Source: Astrothelium macrocarpum
Lineage: Eukaryota; Ascomycota; Dothideomycetes; Trypetheliales; Trypetheliaceae
Reading direction: 5' to 3'
Length of the DNA: 64,000 nucleotides
Assembly: GCA_021030915.1 (NCBI GenBank)
Contig: JAGEMR010000124.1
Coordinates: 1 to 64,000, forward strand
Below, one piece after another: positions 43,348-54,960 of this stretch (positions within the stretch are counted from its first letter, which is position 1; each line of letters starts with the position of its first letter). The position numbers were made by a program, and so were the translations under genes. Under the pieces are notes generated by a model. That model ran no database searches and was not told where the DNA came from. It saw nothing but the letters and a program-made list of their open reading frames with translations.

Positions 43348-44293
43348 ATGGAGTTCCGTCCAATGTTCAAGCTCGCGGCGCAGAAGCCGAAATCTCAATC
43401 CGCAAGCAATCCCTACGGCGTCATCAACGTACGCAAGCTCTACTACCCATCCGCTCCATCTCCAGATTAGCATTTAATCCACATCTAAGATCCTCCGCGA
43501 CCAATTCACTCTCCCGACCTGGCTCGCCATCGGCGCCCTCCTACAAATCCTCCTCAGCCTCCTCCTCCCCTTTCGCTATGCCATCCTCCCATCCCTACTT
43601 CTTCTCGCCACCCACACCATTGACACGCTCCTCGTCTCCCTCAACCTGAAACGCAACCCCTTTCTCCACAACGTCACGCCCTCCAAAATCGCTGCCCAGA
43701 TCCCTTCCCGCAGCGGCTCCTTCGGCAGCACCCCCGGCTCCTCCCCCGTCGTCGTCTTCCTCCTCGGCGCCAAGATGAACCACCCGCTCGGCGTCCTCGC
43801 CCCGGGCGCCCCCAAGATGAACGACTTCGCGCTCCGCATGTTCGCGCAGATCGAAGCGCAGAGCGAAGAATACGGCTTCCTCGGTCAGAGCTTCCTGACG
43901 AACAACGTGGGGAGCACTAAGAACGAGTTCGTTCAGCTAATGTATTTCCGGAATGTCGAGGGCGTGCACAAATACGCGCACGGGCCCCTGCACCGGGAAG
44001 CTTGGGATTGGTGGAACAAGACGGTTAAGCAGCATTCGCATTTGGCTATCTGGCATGAGCTGTATAGCGTCCCGGCTGGTGCGTGGGAGTCTCTCTACGT
44101 GAACTCGGCGCCCACGGGGCTCGGAGCGACGTTCTATGCCGTGGATAAGAAGGATGAGGCAGACGGTGAGGGAAGGGAGTGGATGAGCCCCTTGGTGAGT
44201 GCGAGGGGGGGCTTGTTGAAGACGAGTGCGGGGAGGATGGCGAGGAGCGAGGCGAAGGAACATGAGGGTTATGCGGAGGCGGAGTACGTCTGA
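43348..44293 (+). CDS. DUF4188 (monooxygenase-like) membrane-associated protein
   Basis: Exons 43348-43428 and 43490-44293 give 294 aa. After a short N-terminus ending NPYGVIN, two hydrophobic helices follow (LPTWLAIGALLQILLSLLLP and AILPSLLLLATHTIDTLLV), then the DUF4188 domain: VVVFLLGAKMNHPLGVLAPG, EYGFLGQS, YFRNVEGVHKYAHGPLHREA, WDWWNKTVKQHSHLAIWHEL and YVNSAPTGLGAT. The family has a dimeric alpha/beta-barrel fold like small haem-degrading monooxygenases; some members sit in secondary-metabolite clusters, but the function here is not known. Codon use is strongly GC-rich at third positions, unlike the AT-rich DNA just upstream. The gene starts about 390 bp from the transposon. Confidence 0.85.
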
Positions 44294-45027
44294 GTGAAAC
44301 TCGTGGACCGCTGTTGTCGCGAGGGTTGAGGAGTGCGTAGATGGGGTATGAGATTCCATGCTAGCGTGAGCGTGATCTAACGGTCTGGGCGTCTGTATTT
44401 CATGTTGGAGATCTGTTCGGGAGGATCGTAGTACACTTTGTGCAAGTGAAGTTAAGCTTCCATTTCTGCTTTCATACTTTTGGTCTCGTATCCTCGCTCA
44501 GGGACCGGCGACAGCGGTGTCCGACCCATTCATCCTTCGCATCGACATCGACCTGGCCTGGAGCGAGCAGCAGCAGCCGGAGGACGGCCTCGCGTCCTTG
44601 GCAGGCAGCCCACGACAGCGGTGTCTGGACCCGGCTGTCCTTTGAATCGACGTCGGCCTGATCTGTGGCAAGCAGCAGCCGAAAGGTCGAATCAGTCTGG
44701 CTCAGGCTGAGGACATGCTTAGGCTCGCTCGGTCTAGCTCAGTATGTCGTGTTAACGTCTGATTCCGAAATTTCGAGTTTTGACACTTTCAGCGCTATGG
44801 CCCACCGTGGCGCTCTGTGCAATCCGTCTACGCCACCTTATCCCAGGATATGGATGGTCCTAAGTCACCTCTTGTGGGAACCCAATGCACTGCAGGATCT
44901 GCAGAAGGAACAATTGCCTTTTGATCCCAGTCTTCGGGCCGTAACATACACCAAGCGTGATTACCAAGATGTCTTTTTCTGTCAGCATTGGCATAACCAT
45001 CTGGGCGCTGTGAATCGACTTGGGTTT
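44294..45027. other. Intergenic region with an imperfect direct repeat
   Basis: No gene is supported. A plus-strand frame at 44665-45036 is the antisense of the GT2 gene's end and flank. Two diverged direct copies of about 70 bp lie at 44509-44682. The two neighbouring genes are convergent here. Confidence 0.6.
44509..44682 (+). repeat. Two imperfect direct copies, 104 bp apart
   Basis: Copy 1 (44509-44580) and copy 2 (44613-44682) both begin CGACAGCGGTGTC, share ATCGAC and GGCCTG in the middle and end AGCAGCAGCCG. Identity is roughly 70%. It looks like an old tandem duplication of GC-rich sequence. Confidence 0.6.
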
Positions 45028-46405
45028 TTAGGGTGAACCTACACGATAAAGTGTAACCAAAGTGTAAATGTTAAGCAATGGAGTTAGGGCATAAAGCAGG
45101 TAGACGGAGCAGACCTGATGCCACGGTGCGGAACTGTGGATAATATCGGAATGATACCCTAGATTTGCAATGAATATATCTACAAGTTCGTAACATACTC
45201 TATTCAAAGAAAATTAGGTCCAGGATCGAGTAGCAAGCGCCACATTACTCACAGGGCCGATAAGAACCACGATGATGTGGTTTTGTATAGGGCATAATAG
45301 CTGAATATTTGCAAAAACGGAGTGAACAATGCATCAACCACAACGAAGATTAAATACGGATGGCTTCTAGTAAGGACGTGAGCGGATTTCAATCAGACGA
45401 TTTGAAGAAGAAGCTGGCACCCAACAAGGCTTACTGATAAAGCGTGGGTGAGCAAAATATGAGTCGTATGAACGACCTTTTCGCGTTACGACTCCATCTT
45501 ACAAGTTGTAAGACGAAGTGATTAGACTTCTTTGCAATAGTCATGATCTCTGCTCGAGAGTCTGCCTGAATTTTCAGATGCCAACGCTTCTGTAGGAGCC
45601 AACGGGTGATGAAGGTATCATCACCAGAATCGAGCAGATATTTCCCACGCCATCGATCGTCCGTGAACTGTACCAAAAAAGTTGGGTCCTTCAGGATGGA
45701 AGCACGGTATGCTGCAGTTCTTCCCGAGAGGCAAGTAACTGAATTGCCCATGTAATTCGTACCCAAGATATCTTTATTTCGGCGATGCAGGCGATTAGCA
45801 GCTAGGAATTCCCACAATGTACCTTTCCCGGCCGGGGATGGAAAGATTCGCTGCATGGTGCCTACACCTCCAACTCGAGGATCCTCGAAGCCTGCTAAGA
45901 TCCGTGGAACCAACCCCGAAGGCCAATACACATCATCGTCAGCAAGTATAGCAAAGCGGCCGATGGCATCTGTCAAACCACGGGCTATCTGTCTCCGCTT
46001 TCCCGGCTCGATCACCGTGAGGATGGAGATCCTACTTCGACACTGGGGTAGTAATTCTGAAGCTTCGGCGATACGGCGCTTTGCGTTTGTAAGCTGATGG
46101 ACAGGAACTATTATCAGAATCTCCAAAGGCTCGTTCATAAGCAATGAGAGCAATGGATACGTCATTGACTCGTCAGCACGGATAGTAGGAACAATGACTG
46201 TAACGTCCTTAGATGCTGTGAAAGAAGGTTTGACAGGGACTGGAATGGGCTTCATCTTTTTAGGCAAGGATAGCTTAAAAATATTACGAATGAGTTTGTA
46301 TGCTCTATTCGTAAGGCGTTAGACATAAGGTTTCTTCGGGCGATGGTTCCAAAAGGCTGATACGTACAGCCACATGGTAAGCGATAATGACGACAGCGAC
46401 ATCAT
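45028..46405 (-). CDS. Family 2 glycosyltransferase (polysaccharide-synthase type)
   Basis: Exons 46405-46368, 46304-45435, 45366-45253 and 45199-45028 join in phase and give 397 aa. The domain starts VTVIVPTIRADESM; then come the nucleotide-binding DDD of ILADDDVYWP, GTMQRIFP, the acceptor-side ...DSGDDTFITRW, and QLVRWSRNAKRS, the QxxRW-type motif of processive synthases. The two short 3' exons supply C-terminal TM helices (YLIFVVVDALFTPFLQIFSY and VYLLYALTPLLNIYTLVTLY). Ending the gene at the exon-2 stop would lose these helices. Related fungal proteins make cell-wall or capsular polysaccharides at the membrane. It is shorter at the N-terminus than relatives with two leading TM helices, so an upstream exon is possible. 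Confidence 0.82.
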
Positions 46406-48103
46406 GTTATCGGCCTTGCGAATTCAACGTCAAGATCCAGTCAGAATATTGATCTAGGGTACTTGTCGATAAAGAGGAGAGAATTTGGTATTGAAGGGTG
46501 GTGTCCAACTCGTTTCTAAGCTTCAGTGCTTGCAGATGGGGCTGCAGTCACTGACTGTGCCTCATCCAAGAAGCAAGGCAACCATTTTTACACGTCATAC
46601 GCGGGTCCTTTCATGTGACTTCATTTCAGCCAGTGATTCGACAGTTACGCAAAAGCGGATCGAAAATCATTACTGCGGCCTCATGAAAAATCGGCGTGCT
46701 CTTATGTTTTAGATGTGGAAAGTCGAAGAGTCTTATCCGTCTCTGCCTACCATTTTCGGACCAAAAAGCTATACCGAGATTGAAAGGAAATCCGTGTCAT
46801 AACATAACGTTGCAATCCGACTCTTCTGACAATAGCATATTAGACTTCCAGAGCTTAGACTCACAATCTGTAACTCGCACCACTGTGTAAAGGTAATGGA
46901 CATAGTGCCAATATTGAGTTTAAGCAAATCTTGCGGGCCAAATAGAACACTTATGAGTCGCCCATAATTGTGGAAATATTGTGAACCTCTGACCAATGAG
47001 TGATGGGAATTGAGACGAGCAGTAATTGTTGCGGAAATTAGGCTACCCAAGGTTTTCCTTCTAGTCGCCAAGGCTTACTCCAGAGACTTAGGTAGGTAGT
47101 CCTATCTCACCCTACTCCAAGATAAGATAAGACTAGCGCCGGTTCAAGAGAAGCTACGGCTGAGGCCATTTGAGTGTCCCTAGGTAAACACTCTTTAGTA
47201 GAACCTAGTCTCATCCTCCAGTCCTGACACTTTGACCTGGCGTTTGGAATTATTACCTTGGTAACATTTATCTCCGCGGATTGATGATTTAATGCGGAAT
47301 CGCGCTTGTCTTTGCACAGAATTAGGTTAGCCGTATCTTAGGCTGTTGAAGCTGTGTGTCCTTGGCTCAATTTCAGCTTTATTTCTGTTCAGGCTGCTCA
47401 GCGTCTGCTTCGGATGGTTAATCTTCAGCTCACCCGTGCTCGGATTACTTAGCCTCTTGGTTACTCGTGCTCAGTCCTATTTTCAAACCCTCCTATCTGT
47501 GAGATAGTGGAAGCTACCAGTTTCCGAATTCCGGGTCGCGAAAGCACCAAGACGAATTTTGAACAGATATCTATACGGGTTGTGAAATGTTGCTTTTGTA
47601 ATCACTTACAAGACACGGAAGTCACTCGGTGTCACTATGGTGGTCGAGCCAGAAACATGGAGGCTCAAGCGAAATGGGGAAGACCTAACTGACAGAATGT
47701 TGTTGATGGTAACAGCGTCTATGAATGCTTCATGCAATGAATGACCTCGCAATCACCTCTCTACTTTTGCACTGACTATACTGCGCTCGTAAAGCTCCTT
47801 TAGCACAAAAGTTCATGATAGGGAGCATTTTTGAGATCAAGAAATCTTCATAATGTCGTATGGAATTTTGACTTGTCATCACATTCGTATCGATCAACTA
47901 GAAAACGCTCCTCACTTTACGCTCCGTTCCGGCCGAGACAGCCTTCACTTTCCCCTTGTCAACACTTGGGTTTTCTGTTCGTCAGACCAGTGCCTTTTTG
48001 AGTTGTCAATCGATCTGTTCAATATCTGTCCTACAAGTACCTTGAAGACACCGATCCATCCGCAAGTTCAGCTTAGAAAGGCATGTAACTCTTAGCTAAA
48101 ATC
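46406..48103. other. Gene-poor 1.7-kb stretch
   Basis: Contains the second copy of the 82-bp dispersed repeat (46878-46959). 47100-47460 has repeated pyrimidine-rich phrases without a clear unit. Frames are short and lack motifs. The GT2 promoter lies at its left end and the 3' flank of the PigL_N gene at its right. Confidence 0.55.
46878..46959 (+). repeat. Second copy of the 82-bp dispersed repeat (see 24495-24576)
   Basis: Direct orientation relative to the first copy, 22.4 kb away. It keeps CACTGTG, ATAGTG, ATATTGAGTT and ATAGAACACTTATGAGTC. Flanks are unrelated. Confidence 0.65.
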
Positions 48104-50956
48104 TTAGATCCATGCCTCGGTTGGACGATCCGGAGGGTTGGCAAGACTTTTGTTCTGCGAAATAGTCGTATGCGCCGCAGAAGAAGCAACTGAATCTGGT
48201 CGCGAAGGACGATCTTGCGCTAGTGCAAGAAGAGAGTCAAAAGAGACATTAGAGAGCAAATCGGATGTCGAGTTCGACATTCGTTTTGGCTGGCCTTTGG
48301 ATTGAATAGAGCTCATCCACGTAAGAGGCCATGTGCGATTTCGGCGGGAACGTTGATCTTCATTGGGCGCAGACTTGGTACCAACTTCAACTTCCGTTGA
48401 CACAGCTGTAGTTGGTCCAGTATTTGGAATAGGCGGAAGCGGACGCGCTGGAGGGGCCCCGGGAGGACCTCCAATTGTCAACGGCTTACGATTTTCCGCA
48501 TGGTTTGACACATCTATGGGCTTACCAGAATCGGGCTTTCGAGGAGAATGCGGGTTCGTTTCTGTATTTCTGGGCTCCGGAGATCTTGCGGCCATGATGT
48601 CGATACTCTTACTATGCAACACTTGAGTTGTGGCTGGTGCCTGCTGTTGGCGAATCTTGTTGAGCCAACTCCCAGCTTCATTATTGACGGGTAACTTGGA
48701 TTGAATTTGCATAGCGGATCGTAGATCCAGCGCCTTGGTTGACTTCTTTCGCTTAGGCCAGAGCCTTGGAGTATCCCACAGTATATGCTTTCCCTTTTCT
48801 GGAAGTGATGCAACTTTGATGGAAGGTTCTTTCACCACAGCAGTACGAGAGTTCACCTCGGACTCTTGCCATTGCTGCCTTGCATTCTTAGAATCTTCAT
48901 TATCCTCCCTTATCACCGGTGGAAGAAACCTAAAAACTGGCTCCCGTTCATTTGACTCACGAGGAACACGCTTATGATGTTTCAACCTACCATTATTTTC
49001 ATGTTCGGTGTGCTCCCCCGCCTCTGAAGATGGTGGAGGGTTGAGGATTGGTTCTCGTTCGTTTGCACCACAAGATGTGGGCTCCTGTTGTTGCAGCCCT
49101 TCATTTTTGACTCCTTTGTCATGCTCTTCCGTTACTGGGGATGGGGGAAGCCTCAGGACTGGTTCCCGCTCGTTTGCTCCACGAGGTATGAGCTTTGGTT
49201 TACGATTCCGAGTCGGCGTCAGCTTTCCAGCGGGAAGTCTGGCAGCTATCTTGGCTCTTGTTACGACATCCAAATGGTTCTGTTGCCGATGGTAAGGAAA
49301 GTCCACTGATGCTTGCTCAGCCATTGGAGAGTCAACCATGTTGCCTGCCTCATTTTCCGCAGTGACGATCATAGTCTCTAGCCTGGGTGTTTGGTCTGCT
49401 ACAGGCTGAGCACCGTGATTTGCTTGTGGACCATCGTCTTGGTACAATTCTGTGAGCAGAGCTTCATAAGCATCTGCGTCCGTTTCTCTATTATCCGACC
49501 GACATATGCGTACAAGAATCTGTAGACTTTCCGAAGATCCTTCAATATCGTTAAGTCTCCGGTACGTCTTCAGTGCCTTTCGAGCATGTGAATGTGCTTC
49601 AACATATTCATGACTCTTTAAGAGGACTTCTGCTAGCATGAGAACGTCCGCTACTAGAGAGCCATCATTTTTGGAACGAAACCGATTCTTGATTGCCATT
49701 TTCTTCATAAGCATAGCTCGAGCATCCGGCCATTGCGAGTCTTCACAATAAATACTAACAAGCAAATCGAGAGCATCAATTTCTAAACGTCGGTTCTTGA
49801 TCGATTCTTCATTGTGTCCGTCCAAGTCGATACTTGATAGTCGAGATAAGCAGCTCCGTAAATGACGTTCAGCTCTTGATCTCTGGTCTTGGGCTTTGGT
49901 GCCAGCTAAGAGAAGTTTACGAGCTTTCCGCAAAAGCGTAGCTGTTATGTCGGCCTCTAGATCATCATCTGAATCGAGATAATCTTTTGGGTCGTTTTTG
50001 AGCGCTGAAACGCCCGCCATAGACCTGCCCTCCTGCGATGAGCCGCCTTGCCCGCTTTCACACGCAGGGGTTCTTGACTCGACAAAACGCCGAAGCATAA
50101 CATTTGACCTCGTAGAAAAGCCTCCAGATTCGGAATCGTCGGCAGTCGCACTCGCTTCCGCACTGGATGGCGCTGAAGAGACCACAGTGTCTGCTGAACG
50201 GACGCATTCTCTCAGAATGCACATTGCGACCATCTGGCTTTCGTCGTTGTATTGACTGTCTCTATTGCTTTCCTTGGGTCCTTGGCTCGCAATCAAGCTA
50301 TGGAGTGCTTCGATCCGTCGATTCAAGATGCTCGCAACTCGGTGGACTTCTTCGTGAAGATCTTTCACGCTCGGGAGAATCATATCCGTCGATTGCTTCT
50401 GAGATACTTGGGTCCACCTGTGAGGAAGAAATTAGTATGAGGAACTCTTCGGCTCTTTGTAGCAATAAACTTCGGATCTGCGATCAAAACTGAAAAGCAC
50501 TAGAAGAAGTTCTACTCACAGCACTACTGTTTGAAGAGACAGTTGTAGAGTATCGCGATATGACTGAACGTGTTGGCGGAATAAATCAAGTCTATCAGCT
50601 GCAAATTGGAGTCGAAGCTGTTTTCTGGTTGCATCCAAAATCTTAGTCGTCTTATTGATTTCCCCCAAACAATCGTGCAGTTGTGCAAGAGTTTCTTGGC
50701 CATTTTGCAATGCTTTTGAGATGTTTCGCCAATGGTCGCCAATATGACCGGTATCTGGTCCCATTTTGATACCTTTAAATGTGTTCTCCATAGTGGTCAA
50801 AACGACTGTGAGAGCTCCAACATCTTGTGACAAACCTTTCAATTTCTCATTGACGATGGAAACACTATCTCCGAATGCTTTGAGCTCAACAGCAATATTG
50901 CATGTTGTCTTTAATAGACCACCAGCGGCAGTTGTGATCGAGACTGGATCAATCAT
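48104..50956 (-). CDS. PigL_N (HeLo-like) N-terminal domain protein with disordered, repeat-bearing C-terminus
   Basis: Exons 50956-50520 and 50417-48104 give 916 aa; the 102-nt intron ends CTCACAG. Residues 1-145 begin MIDPVSITTAAGGLLKTTC and form the helical N-terminal domain common in fungal STAND and related proteins (PigL_N family, akin to HeLo-type domains). About 300-480 is helical with TPR-like phrases (AERHLRSCLSRL, YVEAHSHARKALKTYRRL). No nucleotide-binding domain is present. The C-terminal 350 residues are low complexity, Pro/Ser/Arg-rich, and include three 37-residue repeats centred on NEREP. A signalling adaptor for non-self recognition is possible but unproven. Confidence 0.75.
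48939..49271 (-). repeat. Coding tandem repeat, 111-bp period x3
   Basis: Three copies of a 37-codon unit start their conserved cores at 49161, 49050 and 48939 on the plus strand, exactly 111 bp apart. The conserved core is GANEREPVL / GANEREPIL / ESNEREPVF, followed by a Pro-rich and then an acidic segment. The exact period keeps the frame. A fourth, weaker copy may follow toward 48830. Unit number could vary between strains. Confidence 0.85.
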
Positions 50957-53243
50957 CTTGAGCTATGAGGATCTAGAAGCACAAGGGGCTGTAATATGAG
51001 GCTTTCACTGGACTCATAGGATTGGGGCAAGAGAATCTTATGTCAAAGTTATTATGGAAAGAGGCGGGGAGGTCACCATAGAGATTACTAGAACTCAGTT
51101 TTACTGGGGCCAAAATCGAAGACAAGATAAAGAAAAGTAGTAAGTCGAGAGAGACTCGAGGCTCGCTCGAAGATATTGAAAAGTCCGAAGCCAAGAACAG
51201 GCCTCGTCGGGCATCAGCGGGAGGAGACTACCTTATCAATTTACTTATCGCTAAGTCATTGGCAAGGCATACTTGCTTCGCGGGATGGCGGCACCAATAT
51301 CAAGAGATCATGGCTCGGGGAAGCTCTTCCCCACTCCATTTCATATCTTGACGGTTCGACTGGAGGGTTGAAAAACTTGCACAGAACCCAGTCGTGTTCA
51401 TTTTTGGTCGAGGAGTACGCCTAGGCAGAAACAGGCGGGTCGGGCGAAGCCATTGCCTTGCCAATCTTCGAACTTCATTGGGCTCCCTTCTACCGGATAA
51501 TGTCATCGAGTCCCGCTCTAGAAAATGGTGGCTTTGTTCGATAAAACACTGCATAAGGTCCTCGTATGATTATTAAATATGACTTGCATTTTATTGATCA
51601 CGGGGAAGGCGATACAGTATGTAGGGCGGTGGAGGATGTGTGATGATGCTGCTGAGCCTCGCTGTAATACACGTGCATCCATACTCATAGGCTAGTTTTG
51701 AGGGATTTTCCTATCTTTAACTGTCCTATGGTTAGCTTCGATTCCACTCATCAAGCAGATTTGGAGAATGAAACATCCAAAACTAACCGAGATTCATCGA
51801 AATTACCTGATGCTTGCAAGACGGTGTATTTTGCCTTTCGCCTTGACAGAAAGCGCTCTTGAATCAACCTTCCTTGAAAACCCTATGATTACGCGGAAGG
51901 AAGTTAAAGTAGATTGAACCGAGAGGAGTCGAGCAATCAAGCAGCCTTGGAAGATATGCAAATTGTCATAGAATCCTTTGGAAGAGGTTCCGGGTATTGC
52001 GTGGGGTTTAGAGCTAGAGCACTGGTCATAACTCTGGCGAAGAAGAACTTTATCATGGCGCTCGAACTTGAGTTCACCTCTTACTCCATGAGCGAGCTTT
52101 GGTAGACCACTCTTCGATGATCCTTATAGAACGCCCGCAACCCTCTGAATTGAGGCCTATCTAGCTCTTGCGGCACAGAGAGGATGATGTGCCTTTCTTT
52201 TTGCAAGACACTGTGAGTCTGGAGATATCACTTAAAATCACGCTCAGAGCAGAGCTATGCTACAGCCTTTTTGAACATGTAGCCGCACTCGGTCAGGAAA
52301 GAACATAGATATAAAAGACATATAAGGTGTTGGGTTTATGCAGAAGCTGACGCTAAATATTGTATCGTTTTCAGTCTGATAGCTGCTTAAATTACTAGGT
52401 TTGTTTTAGCTGAGTCAATTTGGTTGGCCTAATCCATATCAATCTTAAAGAACATAGAATATTTTCAAAAAGGATTTTAAACGGGACATTATCAATAGAA
52501 TTCAAGATGACGCTTCGCCTCTTTAAAGATACTTTTTATTCGGAAAGGCGCTACCGTAATGTTAAAATTTGGCGCGATCAAAATTTATTTAAAAGTATTT
52601 CCGCAGACGCTGGACAACCCAACAAGAGGCCAAACTAAGATTGAGCTGAGTGAAACACCACCGAATAAGCCCGGACTGCGGCTAGACTAATTGGATTCCA
52701 GGAACGGCGCGAGCCCGGTGTAGAAATACCTAAGATTGCATTATTAAAATCATCACATCATAAGCCAGTACTAAGTTTAATCTATTAACCGATGGTAGCA
52801 CGTCAGTTCTCATATCCGTATGATGCGGATAGAAGAAAGCCCCGCCATAATACGACTCATGGCCACGATTTTGACCTACCTTCGCTCAAAATAGAGCAAT
52901 CATAGTCTTTTTTTTTTCCATTAACAAGCGTGAAGTTGTCGAGCTACAACACTCAATTCCGCTTTATCGATAACATTCACCGTCGTCAACCCCTGGAGAC
53001 AAAGGTGGGCCTCCTATGTTTATAGTTGAACGACAGATAAAGGGTCAGCCAAAGGTGGATCGCCAAGCTCAACATCATGCTATCATCTAAGTATGGAGAC
53101 GCAAATGATGCTGGAAAGGTCTTAAAGATCAAGGAACCTACGCTTAGCAAATTATTAAAAACTATGTCGTGGTGTCCTCTTTCAAACCACATGTTTTATA
53201 AATTAAAGAATATTTGAACGAAATGAATTGTGTGTGATTCTTG
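50957..53243. other. Gene-poor 2.3-kb stretch
   Basis: Only frames under about 85 codons are seen, none with motifs. A 72-codon plus-strand frame at 52420-52638 is basic and aromatic but unrecognised. No repeats or RNA genes were identified. Its left end is the promoter of the PigL_N gene. Confidence 0.55.
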
Positions 53244-54960
53244 CTAGGACCGACGACGCCAAGCACGTATATCATCACATAAAAGCAGAAACGATATAAA
53301 TGCTCCGCATGTAGCTGTGAAGATGTAATATATCCTGTTGTACGTAGTATCCGGAGGTATTTTCAGGCCCTGTGTCTCGTTGGAATTAAAAGAGACCTGA
53401 TCCACCGCAAGAACTTCTCGAGTTTCGACAATAGTGCCCGTGGAAAGTGGCGCGAATCGTTCGTTGTAAGTCATGTTCTTTTGGGACAAGTTGACGCTCC
53501 AAGAGCGTTTCCCGAGATGCGCAAGTGACTCAGGACGTGGGAAAGGTGGCATAATTGAGTTTTGTGCTTCTTCACAAGCCGTGGTTTTCATGTTGTGAGC
53601 CTCCTAAAGGTTAGTAAACGTGAATACTTCTTGAGTAGCAGCTGCCTTTGCTTACTTCTTCTTGAGGACACACTGCCCAGACCCACGTGGCGTAATTTCC
53701 ATAGTCTGAGTTGAGCTTACTTGCTCTCCCCAGCTCTAAACTCTGTTTGGTCAAATCTAGACCTATCGAGTTATAATGCCAGCTCATCAAGGCCGGCACG
53801 AGTAGGTTGGTGAGGGCCAAAAGGATGGTTGCAATTTTCCATTTCCAGGTCCTTTGGTCAAAGAATTGTTTTATGACCTCCGCGATCTTCCCAAAGGGCT
53901 TTTTCGAACTTTCATCCATTAATGACCCGTTACCGCGTGCAGCGGCTTCATCATCGAGTAGATGCATGGAGAGCCCAGTTGTATTGCTCCCACATCGCCC
54001 CTCACCGTCTATAATACCTTCAACCTCAGCTGCGTCAATGGAGTGCACACTTGCACCACGTGTAGATAATGCTTCACTATGCGCACCAGCTTCGTCGTCG
54101 CCGGACAAAGAGGAGGGGTTTTTGTTATCGCGCTCCAATTTCGTTTTGGCTGGAGGAGCGGCCAAATTTTGTACGTGTGAAGGTGGTCCATTGGCAATTA
54201 CATGAGTCTTATTTTTACGCGGAGAAGGGAGAGTGCCGGCTCGAATTTGACGTGGCCTGTTGCCATTTATACTATACTTGTCCTTCGGCGGCAGCGAAGA
54301 TCGAATGATAGCGGCAGTGCTTCCTGTACTTGCGTCTTTGGACGCGACAGCACCTGGTACGGTCTCTTCTTGGCTTAAATTAGATGAGGCTATCCTTGCG
54401 TCGCTTTTAGGGGTTTGTTCGCCACTTGTACTAAGAAGATCTCCATGCGATAAGGGAGTGAGAAGGCTTGAGATACGACTGTCTCCTGTGGTGTCTGCTG
54501 GTCGAAGGGAGGTGCAATCTGCGAGTTTTGGAGGTCCGTCGCCGCGAGTACTGACTTTCATTTTATTCGACAAGAAGATTAAACCCCCCTCACCATTTCC
54601 CTCGTTCGTATTATCGTTGTCTCTCAATGAGGAAGAAACATTGCGTATCGAATTGATGAAGCTAGCGTCCATAGTCGACAGGGTTGCTTCGTTTCCATTT
54701 CTTCCTATTGGGTTGTTGCTTGCAATAGCTTCGTCTTTGACATTGGCCTTCGATGTGATCTCAGCTGATAAGGTGGTTTCATTACCTGCTGTGGGTTCAG
54801 CTTTTGGGGCAGCTTTGACTTTGACTCTTCCTCGGGTTCCAGCCTTGCTTCCGCCAGCCTCGCCATCATGAGGATTAGATGAGAGCCTGCTCAAGGCATC
54901 GCCGTACACATCCTTCGGGTCGATGTGCTTGAGTTCCATTTCCGAAGCGTTGGTAGACAT
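53244..54960 (-). CDS. Hypothetical two-TM protein with long disordered N-terminus
   Basis: Exons 54960-53656 and 53603-53244 give 554 aa. The 53-nt intron has a TACTAAC branch site. Residues 1-370 are Ser/Thr/Asn/Gly-rich and probably disordered. A TM helix near 380-400 (IATILLALTNLLVPALMSW) and another near the C-terminus (IYYIFTATCGAFISFLLLC) enclose an extracellular or lumenal loop of about 130 residues with three Cys and several N-glycosylation-type sites (NLS, NMT, NET). No known domain. The topology suggests a small membrane sensor or scaffold; this is inference. A conserved splice and intact frame argue that it is a real gene. Confidence 0.7.

Noticed and set aside
44665..45036. 123-codon plus-strand frame after the DUF4188 gene
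   Set aside because: It overlaps the antisense of the GT2 gene's 3' end, whose exons are supported by phase and membrane helices.
54260..54871. 203-codon plus-strand frame opposite the two-TM protein gene
   Set aside because: An antisense shadow of low-complexity Ser/Thr/Gly codons; the minus-strand gene has a good intron and coherent topology.
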